This document shows, one piece after another, positions 7,939 to 16,395 of a stretch of 22,534 nucleotides of DNA. The notes under the pieces are model-generated. The model did no database searches. It was given only the letters and a program-made list of their open reading frames with translations, and had not been told where the DNA came from. This stretch comes from a virus. The stretch covers positions 1-22,534 of IMG/VR virus record IMGVR_UViG_3300042905_001586. The stretch is one strand, 5' to 3'. The position numbers were made by a program, and so were the translations under genes. How positions within the stretch are numbered: position 1 is the stretch's first letter; each line of letters opens with the position of its first letter.

Positions 7939-10900
7939 ATGCCTATCCAAACGATCCGCGACCCCAAGACCGGGGAGGAGCGCCGGGTCTATGTGTCGTC
8001 AGGTGGCATGGGGGCAGGGGCTCCACCTAAACCCAAGCCCCAGCCATCGGCCGGCGGTGGATTCATGGGGACGTTGAACGACTTCAACCCCATGAAGCAG
8101 ATCACTGCTCTCGGGACTGGTGTCTCCACGTTCATGCAGACCGGGGACCTGAACAAAAGCATTGCAGCTGCGTCGAGGGAAGCTGCGCCGACGACGGCCC
8201 TGGGTCAATCAGTCAGCCGGACCCTGGCGGCAGGCGGTCAACGGGCTGTGGATGCAGCTCGGCTTGAGATCGACCGAGCACGTCTGGCCCGGGAGCAGAT
8301 GGCAGCAGGCACGTCGCCCATGGACGTCAAGATCCCATCCAGGGGCCCCGGCGCCCCCAATGCCACGCGAGTGCGGCTGCCCGAGTGGGCCAACTACGAC
8401 GACATGCGCGTTGAACCCAAGAACCCGGTCGAGGACGTCGCTGCCAGCATCGTTGGGTTTGTCCCGTATTTCGCCGTTGCCCGTGGAGCCGGGGCCCCAG
8501 CACAGGCCTTGGTGCGTGGGTTGCCTGGCGTGTCCAGGGTGGCCACTGGCTTTGAAGCCGCGACTGCTGGCCTGAAAGCTGCTGGTGGCGCCAAGCGTGT
8601 TGCCGGCATCTTTGCGGAAGAGGCCGTCTCTGGTGCCATCCCGAGCGCCATTGCCACCTACTACGCCACCAAGCCCACCGACAAGACGTTGAGCGACAGC
8701 TTGGCCGAGACGGTCAAGGGCTCAGTGTTTGAGGGTGTCGTGGCCAGGGGCCTGTTGGCCGACCCGAATGACACGGTTGAGCAGGCCCGCATCAAGCAAT
8801 CCATCAACGACCTGATCTGGTCGGTGCCCTTGGGCGGTGGCTTGGGCACGGGCTTCCGTGGCATTGGCGCCATGGCAGGTGCCACCAAGCGAGCATTTGC
8901 CGACGTCATCCAGGGCACGATCAAGGTTGGCCAGGCTGATCAAGCCGTAAAGGATGCAACTACGGCACCGGTTGCGGCTGCCGTCGACCCGAGTGTCCCA
9001 AGTGCGGGAACTCCAGCCCCTGCTGCTGCACCAGCGCCGCGTGTCGTGTCCGGCAAGCCAGCGTTCTCGTCTGTGGCGTACTACCAGGGCCTGCGTCGTC
9101 AGCCGTTGTGGGAAAAGACCGGCGTCGAGATCCAAGGACGCCTGGAGCCCCAGGCCCCGCAGTCGCTTCCGGTTGACTCGTACACCGCCAAGCTGAACTA
9201 CAGCGACGTCAGGCCTGACGCTGGCCCGCTGAACGCCAGTGGCAAGAGGTATGCACAGGCCCTGGCTGGCCAGGATCAGATTGCGATTGAGGCGACGTCG
9301 CAGAAGCTCCGGGCCACGTTCAACAACGCGGCCGCCAAGCTTGGCATCGAGCTTGGCCCCAATGCCAGCAGCCAGTCGTGGTCCATGTGGGACATCGGCA
9401 AGCAGCTGTACATGGATGCCAACCCAGCGAAGAGCAACAAGCCGTATGTGCTTGGCAACCCGCTGACCAACATCCAGGTCCAAGCCGACATCGTCGACCG
9501 GATGCTTGGATTTGAGATCACCAAAGGGGTTGACGTTGAGGGGAAGCGCCTGAAGTCCTGGCAGCTGACGTCGATCGGCCGCAAGGCCCGGGAAGACGCA
9601 GGCGTCGAGCTTGGCCTAATGCCGGACCCCGGCTCCCAGCGCACCATCCCGGCCCCCAGCGCACCACCGACGCCAGAAGCTGCAGCAGCGGCCCTGCAAC
9701 AGGCTCAAGCCGAGCTGGTTGTAGCGACACAACGACTGCAGTCCGAGGCCGCCAAGGAGGTGGTGACTGCGCCTGAGGTTGCAGCGGTGCCCCAGGGCCA
9801 GCTGCCAGGCATGAACCAGCCGGCCTACGAGCAGGTTGCCACTATCCCGACTGGTGACGCTGCTGTTGCACCAAAGGTTTTCCAGTACAAAGCAGAGGGC
9901 CAGACGGCCACCGGCCGCAGTGGATCGCTTGCTGAGGAGAACGTCTACGACCCCCGGTACGCAGGCGTCATCAGCGTTTGGCGGGACAAGCTGGGCGAGC
10001 TTGGGCCTGTCAATCAGATCTACGTCGCAAACGGCCACAACCGGCATGAGCTTGCTGTACGCAGTGGGTTCCCGATGATCAATGTGCAGTTCATCGAGGC
10101 CGCGACAGCCGCAGAAGCCCGCGTCGTTGCAGCACTGCAGAACATCAAGGATGACAGGGGCACCGCTGTCGATGCCGGCAAGCTTCTCCGGGACACCGGC
10201 ATGTCCATCGAGGACCTGCGCCTTCAGAACGTCAACCTGAACGGGAAGCTGGCCAGCGAAGGTGTGGCCCTCAGTCGCTTGCCTCAGTGGTTGTTTGACA
10301 AGGCCGCTACCGGCAGCCTGCCCACCCCCAAGGCCGTGGCTTTGGGCTCTGCCGAAGGGGTTGACGACGCAATCATCAGCGACGTCGCCAAGCAAGCAAT
10401 CGCTGGCAAGTGGTCGGCCGAGAAGATTGTCCAGGCCATGCAGGAGGCCAAGTTCGCCAGCACCAGCACCGGAGGCGGTGACGCAGGTCCTGTGTTGCCT
10501 GGGTTTGAGGAGATGCTCAAGACCAGCAACGTTGTGGCCTTGATCGACATCAGGACCGCTGCGTTCAACAAGCTTTCGGGGGAGATGCGGGCCCTGACCG
10601 CTGCATCCCAGGCCAAGAACACCAGTTACCTGGAGGCCGCCGGTAACACCATCAACGTCGAAGGCAGCCAAGCCGCTCGCAAGATGGCGGCTGAAGCCGT
10701 CGCTGTATTCAACAGGGTCACCGCGTACGAAGGTCCGGTCCGCAACATCTTGAACGAGCTGGCGGCCCAGCTGCCAGAAGGGGCAGGTCGCTCCAAGGCC
10801 GCAGCGAACCTGGTGCAGTTCAATCTCCAGCGGTTGAGGGACGCAATCTCTGAGGAGATGAATGGGCCGCGGTTGCTTCAGGACGAAGCTGTGGCCAAGC

Positions 10901-13900
10901 AGATCCAGGAGCCACCGGCCCCAACTGCCGCAGCTGAACCTGCCGCCACAACCTTTGCCGACCCCCTAGAGGCTGAGAACCTGGCTGATGCCCGTGGGTT
11001 CCTGGGGCTCCCTGCGACCGCCAACGTGGCCCAGGTTGCGCGGGTGGCCAAGCAGGAGGGCTACGACGGCATTGTGTTCACCGGGGACTTTGGCCTGCCC
11101 GGTGGCAAGAGGGAGATCGACCTCAGGGCCCTGCCTGAAGTCAAGGCCCCTGAGAACGCTGGGAACCCGGTGCCGATTCAGGCCAAGCCGGTTGACGTGG
11201 CGCCAGCTACTGCCATCGAGCCACCCACCGTTTCGGATGAAGCGGTCAAAGCCCTGGAGAAGGCATATCCGTACAGGCCGTATCGCGGCCAGGGGGCAGT
11301 AGACATTGCGCAAGAAAGGCTCAACCGTGTCCAGGCTTTACTGGAAAGCACAAGGTTTGAACTTGAAGCGCTGAGGGCCAGCAAGCCCGAGCCGGGCGCA
11401 ACTGGTGCCGTGGCGCGAAAAGCCCAGCTCGACTGGCAGCGCAATTTCGCCAAGTTCACTGAGCAAGAAGCGGCAGTCGTCCAAGACCTCGCAACGGCTC
11501 AGGCGGTGGTGGATCAGTTCATGAACGCCCCCACCGGTGCCATTACCCCTGGCTTCACGGCCAAGACCGGTGGCGCCAAGGACGAGAACGAAGCCATCTC
11601 CACCGCTCTGGAGCGCCAGGCGTTAGCCGAGGAGGCTGGTGACACCGAGCTGGCTGGCGAACTGGGCACTTGGCTTGGTCGTCGGGGCGTGGCGGTCCAG
11701 CCCATGGGCGACGTGGCTGCTGCGATCGAGCCCCCAACGCTGACCTTGCCCCGTGAGCTGGCAGGCCTCAAGCCCCGTTACAGCTACGGCCAGAAGCGGT
11801 TTGAGTTGACCTTTGAGACCGACCTGGACCGTGTTGCCTACACCTTGGCTGGTGACGCCACCGGCAAGCCATCCAAGTCGCACCAGAAGTACCGGGATTG
11901 GCTGGAGTCCAACGGCCTGGACCCGGCGGAAGTTGCTGCGTACGGGGCCCGCGTCGTCAAGCCCAGCATCAAGGAGATGGCGGCCACCGCGCAGCCAGGC
12001 ACCCTCCAGGTGCGGAACCAAGGCTTTGGTGGCGCTGACTTCCAGGCCGAGCTGCCCAACCTTGAGGGCTGGCGCAACGTCGAAACCGGCGTCGGTGGCA
12101 CCGTTGGCGAGGGGTACACAGGTGCTACCCGCATCACCGAACGGGAAGCCAGCGAGCTGGCCCGGATTGCGTTCAACATCAGCGGTGTCACGGATTTCAG
12201 GATCCAGGAACGGATCGAGGCCACCTATGGGCCACGCCAGGCCCGGGCGTACGGCGACATGAGTTTGGTCGGTCAGAAGGCCGAGATCGCTGGGTCGTAC
12301 CGGCACGGCAAGGCCATGGCTGACGACACGATCACTGTCGCGATGACGGCTTACGGGGTGCCAAAGTCGTTCACCCAGATGATGACGACGACGTACCACG
12401 AGTCCATGCACCGGCTCATGGAATGGTTCTTTGCATCTGCCGAGAAGCTGGTGTTGGCCAGGTCTGAGAAGGGCCTGAGAGAGATGGCAGCCTTGCTGAT
12501 GGAGGACTCCCTCCAGCCCAACAAAGCCCGGGCGTACCGGGACGGCACCATCCAGATGGGCGAGGTGATCTCTGATGCGTTTGCTGCATACATGCGGGGC
12601 ATCACCTTGCCAAAGGTTGACCTGCAGGGCTTTGCAAAGCTGAAGAATTACATCGACCAGTCGATCAACTACATCATCAGCGGCGGCAAGTACAAGACCT
12701 GGGACGACGTGTTTGAGAAGGCTGCGCTGGGCGAGTTCCAAGGCCGTGGTGGTACCGGAGAGCCTGGTGTCCAGTTCGCCGCCGATCCCCCGGACCCCGC
12801 TGAGTTCGCCCGGCGCATTGACCAGAACCTTCAGGCCCTGGAGTCCGGGGACCTGACCCCTGAGGAAATTGCCCAAATGGGCGCCAGCGACGTGCGTCGG
12901 ATCACCAGCCGCTCGGGCAACACCCAGTACGTGCCGAACGCGCCAGACACCCTAATTGCCAGCAACAAGGCCCTAGGCGAGATGCTGACCAGCAGGGCCC
13001 AGCAGACCGGCATCGAGAGCTACAGCCAACCAGCGGTCGTCAAGGCCGCCATGGACCAGCTGGACGCCGATGGGTGGGCCGTTGAGTCAACAGTGACCCG
13101 GCTTGAGGCCGCCCGCCGCGGTGACCCCAAGTCTCAACAGGACCTGGTGGCTCTCGCTGCCAACCTGATCCACCGGGACCACATCGCCGCCCAGAACGGC
13201 ATGACCGCGATTGAGTGGCAGTCCGCCGTGGACGAGGCTGATCGTGCTGCGTCGATGCAACGGTTGTGGTCTGGCCTTGAGGACCAGCACCGCCTCGACA
13301 CCGCTTTGATGACGGCCACCCGCAAGGACGGCCAGCGGTTGAGCGTGATGCAGATCAAGTACGACTTCGACCCGACGCACAGGCAGGTGCCAGCCGGGAC
13401 CCCCCTGTACCACGGCACGACGGAAGCCAATGCCCAGTCGATCGTCGACAACGGGTTCCAAGCTTCTGGCCCCAACAGCAATTTGCTGGGCAGCGGTGTG
13501 TATTTCGCCAATGACCCGCGTTACGCAGGGGCCTACGGCGAGGCCGCTGCAGCTGGCGACCTGCCCAGCGACGTGCGGATCCTTGACTTGGTGGCGATGG
13601 ACAAGCGCATTGCCGACCTGGTGCAGGAACTGAACCTCGGCCCCCTTGAGCGGTTTGAGGAGAACCTGTACATGACTGGAGCCCAGAAGGCCGCAGTCCG
13701 CGATTGGGCCGTGGGCCAGGGCTACTCCGGCATCCGGTTCAACCCGGACTTTGAGCTGGGCGAAGGTGCCCCAGAGACCGTCATCTTCGACACCAACGTC
13801 GCCAACCGCATCGTCGGGTCCAAGGCGGCTGTGGAACCCGAGATGCCAGCAACAGCTGAGTCGATGGGCACCGACATCGAGAACGAGATCGCCAACCCCC

Positions 13901-16389
13901 TGAACACGATCCTGGGCAAGATCGACCCCGACATCAGGTCCGACATCGAGCAAGGGGTCATGAGCCCCGAAGCCACCGAGATGACCGAGGTCGCTGCCCA
14001 GGTCGCTATCTCCGGCCGCGGCAATCCTGGGATGCGGGCCAAGCTCAACAGCATCGTCGGCAAGATCGACGTCGGCCGGCTGAACCAGGAAATGTTTGTG
14101 CAGGCGTACCGGGCTGCGCTGCTGTGGTCGCCCAAGACCTGGACCAAGATGCTCGTCGGCTCTGCGTACCGGGCCGTCACGATGCCCATCAACCAGGCCA
14201 TCGCTGAGACCGGAACAGCTGGCATCGCCGCCCTCAAAGGCGACAACAAGGCCGCGTACCGGGCCATGCGCCAAGCCAGCTTGAACATGGGCATGTACGG
14301 CAAGTACGTGTCCAACTGGTCCAACGCTTTCCGCTTGGTCGGGGAATCGTTCCGCACTGGCGAGAGCTTCGGCAACCTGGGTGCCTCGTCGATGGACTTG
14401 GCCCAACGGAACCTGGGACAAGGCGACGGTCAGACGTCGCTCTTTGGCGAGACCCGTGACCCGGCCAACACATTGGAGAACCCGTGGTGGATTGATCCTG
14501 AGAACATGAACATCCCGGCCCAGTTTGCCCACAAGGCCTGGAAGCTCTTGAGCGTCTCTGGTCGGGTCTCGGGTTCGCTGGACACGTTCTTCTCGTCACT
14601 CATCGGCCCCAGCGCCGAATGGAGCCGGATCATGGGCCTGGAGCTTGAGAAAGCCGAAGGTCGTGGACTGACTGGTGACGCAGCTTGGGCTGAGGCCAGC
14701 AAAATCACCGACGAACGCATTGAGAACCAGTGGGTCAACGTGCTCCTGAACGACAAAACTATTGAGAACGGTGCGTTCACTGGGATCCATGCCAAAGCCG
14801 CGATGGACTGGATCAACTTCACCGATGACCTAGACGTCCAGTTCCAGCCCCGGAGCTACGAGTACGGCATTGCCAAGGCCAAGGAAGAGGGCATCACTGA
14901 CACCGCTGAGATCAACAGGCGGGCCCTGGCCTGGATGCAAGAGGAGCCGCCCGTCTGGGCGCAGCGGGGCATGGGCGTCGGTCAAGCCGTTGGCTGGATG
15001 CCCAAGGCGTTCAAAGACGCAATCAACCACACGCCAGCGCTGGGCATCTTGAATCCGTTCCCCACCAGCCCGGCCAACATCACTAAGGCCGCCATGCGGG
15101 CCACGGGTGTCGGCGCTCCGTTCGTCGACTCCTTTTACCGGGATGTCTTCAGCGAAGACCGCAACACCAGGGCTCGGGCCATTGGCGAAATTGCCACCGC
15201 GTACATGACGCTCGTCGGTGGGGTCATGTTGGCCACCAGCGGCTTCGTTGAACTCAGTGGACCTGGGTCGTACAACCCGCAAACCAGGGCCAAGATGCAG
15301 CGCCTTGGCTCCCAGCCGTACTCCATCCGGTTCAAGAACCCGGCCACTGGTGACACGACACGGTGGTGGGACCTGCAAGCCCTGGACACGGTCAGCAACG
15401 TGTTCTCGTTGATCGGCCTGCAGATGAACCTGAACAACAGCTTGCCAAAGGAGGACCGGAAGATCCTGGCGTCCAACTTCGTCTTGTCTGTTGCTGAGAC
15501 AGCCCGCCAGGTCGGCTTTGCCCAATTCACCAAGGACATGTACAAGTCCATGGGCGAGATTTTCAATTTGGTCTCCGAACTGCAAGACAAGAGCTTTGTG
15601 CCGACCGAGGGCCAGATCGATCCGTTCTCTGGCTACGTCCAACGACGTCTCGCTGGGTTCATGCCGGCCATTTTCAACAACACGCGCAAAGGCACGGATG
15701 GGTACCAGCGGGCCATCGAGAAATCCGAGTTGCCACAGCCGTTTGCCTTTGCCCATGAGCTGGCGCAGCGGTTTGCAAGCAGGATCCCAGGCTTGTCGGA
15801 TCAACTGCCACCGATCCTGCACCCCCTCACCGGTGAGCCAATCGCCATCGAGCAGGTCTGGGGCGTCAACTACTTGCCACAGGACCAGCCGTGGCTCAAA
15901 GGTGCCGTCAACGCCATGAGCCCCTTGGCCTTCACCCCCACCAAGGAGGGCTCCAAGGACCCGGTCGACATCGAGCTGGGTCGGTTGTCTGGTCGCGGCA
16001 CCGCTTTTCAGATCTGGGGACCCAACGAGCTGGGCTTGCCAAACTTCCGCATGAACCAGACCCAGCTGAACAAGCTGGCCGTGATCACCAGCCAGTTCAT
16101 CCCACCGGGTCGTGGATCAACGCTGCACCAGGGCTTGAGCGCCATGGTGGCCCCTGGTTCCAGCTATTGGCAGCTGCCGCCTCCGGAGGCCAGCAAAGCC
16201 ACTCCAAGCCGTCGGGCCATCCGCATCAACAAGGAGATCAACTACTACAAGCCTTTCATCAAGGCCGAGTTCTTGGCATCGGAACCAAACCTTGCGAGGA
16301 TGATCGAAGAAAACAAGGCCTCCCAAGCCCAGGCCACCTTTGATGCCGCCTACGGCATGCAGTCGTCCTGGTCCCCAACCCCCCGCTAA
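7939..16389 (+). CDS. Giant internal virion protein D (gp16-like) with polyvalent effector domains
   Basis: A single open frame of 2816 residues in the gp16 slot; T7 gp16 has 1318. In T7 this core protein is ejected and spans the inner membrane. Residues 1-335 (FMGTLNDFNPMKQI, then hydrophobic VAASIVGFVPYFAVARGAGA) and ~1960-2816 (long helical part with a hydrophobic segment near 2415-2436, IGEIATAYMTLVGGVMLATSGF) look like virion sequence. Between them are Ala/Pro-rich linkers (about 340-372, 563-630, 990-1005, 1065-1105). They separate a ParB/DdrB-like domain (648-~790, GHNRHE at 699-704), a coiled-coil-like stretch (1115-1195), an unrecognised 1275-1335 segment, a zincin-like domain (HESMH 1487-1491) and an ADP-ribosyltransferase-like domain (H1825, Y1855, E1946). 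T7's N-terminal transglycosylase is absent. Base composition is uniform throughout, arguing against a recent insertion. The gp16 role is inferred from position and ends; the domains are seen as motifs only. Confidence 0.85.
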   Translation: MPIQTIRDPKTGEERRVYVSSGGMGAGAPPKPKPQPSAGGGFMGTLNDFNPMKQITALGTGVSTFMQTGDLNKSIAAASREAAPTTALGQSVSRTLAAGGQRAVDAARLEIDRARLAREQMAAGTSPMDVKIPSRGPGAPNATRVRLPEWANYDDMRVEPKNPVEDVAASIVGFVPYFAVARGAGAPAQALVRGLPGVSRVATGFEAATAGLKAAGGAKRVAGIFAEEAVSGAIPSAIATYYATKPTDKTLSDSLAETVKGSVFEGVVARGLLADPNDTVEQARIKQSINDLIWSVPLGGGLGTGFRGIGAMAGATKRAFADVIQGTIKVGQADQAVKDATTAPVAAAVDPSVPSAGTPAPAAAPAPRVVSGKPAFSSVAYYQGLRRQPLWEKTGVEIQGRLEPQAPQSLPVDSYTAKLNYSDVRPDAGPLNASGKRYAQALAGQDQIAIEATSQKLRATFNNAAAKLGIELGPNASSQSWSMWDIGKQLYMDANPAKSNKPYVLGNPLTNIQVQADIVDRMLGFEITKGVDVEGKRLKSWQLTSIGRKAREDAGVELGLMPDPGSQRTIPAPSAPPTPEAAAAALQQAQAELVVATQRLQSEAAKEVVTAPEVAAVPQGQLPGMNQPAYEQVATIPTGDAAVAPKVFQYKAEGQTATGRSGSLAEENVYDPRYAGVISVWRDKLGELGPVNQIYVANGHNRHELAVRSGFPMINVQFIEAATAAEARVVAALQNIKDDRGTAVDAGKLLRDTGMSIEDLRLQNVNLNGKLASEGVALSRLPQWLFDKAATGSLPTPKAVALGSAEGVDDAIISDVAKQAIAGKWSAEKIVQAMQEAKFASTSTGGGDAGPVLPGFEEMLKTSNVVALIDIRTAAFNKLSGEMRALTAASQAKNTSYLEAAGNTINVEGSQAARKMAAEAVAVFNRVTAYEGPVRNILNELAAQLPEGAGRSKAAANLVQFNLQRLRDAISEEMNGPRLLQDEAVAKQIQEPPAPTAAAEPAATTFADPLEAENLADARGFLGLPATANVAQVARVAKQEGYDGIVFTGDFGLPGGKREIDLRALPEVKAPENAGNPVPIQAKPVDVAPATAIEPPTVSDEAVKALEKAYPYRPYRGQGAVDIAQERLNRVQALLESTRFELEALRASKPEPGATGAVARKAQLDWQRNFAKFTEQEAAVVQDLATAQAVVDQFMNAPTGAITPGFTAKTGGAKDENEAISTALERQALAEEAGDTELAGELGTWLGRRGVAVQPMGDVAAAIEPPTLTLPRELAGLKPRYSYGQKRFELTFETDLDRVAYTLAGDATGKPSKSHQKYRDWLESNGLDPAEVAAYGARVVKPSIKEMAATAQPGTLQVRNQGFGGADFQAELPNLEGWRNVETGVGGTVGEGYTGATRITEREASELARIAFNISGVTDFRIQERIEATYGPRQARAYGDMSLVGQKAEIAGSYRHGKAMADDTITVAMTAYGVPKSFTQMMTTTYHESMHRLMEWFFASAEKLVLARSEKGLREMAALLMEDSLQPNKARAYRDGTIQMGEVISDAFAAYMRGITLPKVDLQGFAKLKNYIDQSINYIISGGKYKTWDDVFEKAALGEFQGRGGTGEPGVQFAADPPDPAEFARRIDQNLQALESGDLTPEEIAQMGASDVRRITSRSGNTQYVPNAPDTLIASNKALGEMLTSRAQQTGIESYSQPAVVKAAMDQLDADGWAVESTVTRLEAARRGDPKSQQDLVALAANLIHRDHIAAQNGMTAIEWQSAVDEADRAASMQRLWSGLEDQHRLDTALMTATRKDGQRLSVMQIKYDFDPTHRQVPAGTPLYHGTTEANAQSIVDNGFQASGPNSNLLGSGVYFANDPRYAGAYGEAAAAGDLPSDVRILDLVAMDKRIADLVQELNLGPLERFEENLYMTGAQKAAVRDWAVGQGYSGIRFNPDFELGEGAPETVIFDTNVANRIVGSKAAVEPEMPATAESMGTDIENEIANPLNTILGKIDPDIRSDIEQGVMSPEATEMTEVAAQVAISGRGNPGMRAKLNSIVGKIDVGRLNQEMFVQAYRAALLWSPKTWTKMLVGSAYRAVTMPINQAIAETGTAGIAALKGDNKAAYRAMRQASLNMGMYGKYVSNWSNAFRLVGESFRTGESFGNLGASSMDLAQRNLGQGDGQTSLFGETRDPANTLENPWWIDPENMNIPAQFAHKAWKLLSVSGRVSGSLDTFFSSLIGPSAEWSRIMGLELEKAEGRGLTGDAAWAEASKITDERIENQWVNVLLNDKTIENGAFTGIHAKAAMDWINFTDDLDVQFQPRSYEYGIAKAKEEGITDTAEINRRALAWMQEEPPVWAQRGMGVGQAVGWMPKAFKDAINHTPALGILNPFPTSPANITKAAMRATGVGAPFVDSFYRDVFSEDRNTRARAIGEIATAYMTLVGGVMLATSGFVELSGPGSYNPQTRAKMQRLGSQPYSIRFKNPATGDTTRWWDLQALDTVSNVFSLIGLQMNLNNSLPKEDRKILASNFVLSVAETARQVGFAQFTKDMYKSMGEIFNLVSELQDKSFVPTEGQIDPFSGYVQRRLAGFMPAIFNNTRKGTDGYQRAIEKSELPQPFAFAHELAQRFASRIPGLSDQLPPILHPLTGEPIAIEQVWGVNYLPQDQPWLKGAVNAMSPLAFTPTKEGSKDPVDIELGRLSGRGTAFQIWGPNELGLPNFRMNQTQLNKLAVITSQFIPPGRGSTLHQGLSAMVAPGSSYWQLPPPEASKATPSRRAIRINKEINYYKPFIKAEFLASEPNLARMIEENKASQAQATFDAAYGMQSSWSPTPR
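9880..10308 (+). other. ParB/DdrB-like domain inside gp16
   Basis: Residues 648-790 include VNQIYVANGHNRHELAVRSG, matching the ParB/sulfiredoxin-fold box (DGHHRxxAA) with G699, H700, R702 and H703. A RVVAALQNIKDDRGTA helix follows, resembling the NIaEG/N-x-R region. The next part (LPGFEEMLKTSNVVALIDIRTAAFNKLSGEMR) is like the helical stretch after the DdrB-type ParB domains of phage polyvalent proteins. These domains can be NTP-binding or nuclease-like; activity here is not shown. Confidence comes from the box plus its followers. Confidence 0.72.
10996..11136 (+). other. Possible remnant ADP-ribosyltransferase C-terminus inside gp16
   Basis: Residues 1020-1066 read VAKQEGYDGIVFTGD, a short loop, then GGKREIDLRALPE. 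The pattern 'x-GYDGIxF ... E-x-x-x-x-P' is how ART-type domains in polyvalent proteins usually end (compare GYSGIRFNPDF...PETVIFD in the ART domain of this same protein). No HGT or GxYF motif precedes it, so it would be a fragment at best. Chance similarity is a real alternative. Confidence 0.3.
12133..12708 (+). other. Zincin-like metallopeptidase domain inside gp16
   Basis: Residues 1399-1590 contain TTYHESMHRLMEWF, a HExxH zinc-binding helix (H1487, E1488, H1491). About 50 residues on, GEVISDAFAAYM offers a third acidic ligand (E1542 or D1546). A hydrophobic strand (DDTITVAMTAYG) precedes the helix, as is usual in zincins. Metallopeptidase domains of this kind are known in phage polyvalent proteins. 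They may process the carrier protein or attack host proteins; which applies here is unknown. Confidence 0.68.
13390..13818 (+). other. ADP-ribosyltransferase-like domain inside gp16 (H-Y-E type)
   Basis: Residues 1818-1960 carry the three ART motifs in order. LYHGTT (H1825) binds NAD. GFQASG...LGSGVYFANDPRYAGAYG has Y1855 at the PARP-like tyrosine. GYSGIRFNPDF...GAPETVIFD has E1946 at the catalytic glutamate. The order, spacing and the GxGVYFA phrase match H-Y-E (diphtheria toxin/PARP-like) transferases. T4 Alt/Mod are precedent for virion-borne ADP-ribosylation of host RNA polymerase, although they belong to the R-S-E class. The target here is unknown. Confidence 0.82.
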
Positions 16390-16395
16390 CGACCG

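Noticed and set aside
11623-12876. Minus-strand frame of 417 codons opposite gp16, and similar ones at 2042-2887, 9616-10671 and 14830-15822
   Set aside because: Same reasoning: third-position GC bias keeps antisense frames open. None has recognisable motifs or intergenic starts.
13087-14532. Long minus-strand frame (481 codons) opposite gp16
   Set aside because: It lies entirely inside the well-supported gp16 gene, has no ribosome-binding site or family motifs, and its His/Val/Gly/Arg-rich composition is what the antisense of a high-GC gene yields.
7939-16389. Possibility that the giant gene is an artefact of joined genes or a recent insertion
   Set aside because: The frame is continuous over 8.4 kb with uniform codon use and G+C, with no internal start context or composition break that would mark separate genes or a recent insertion.
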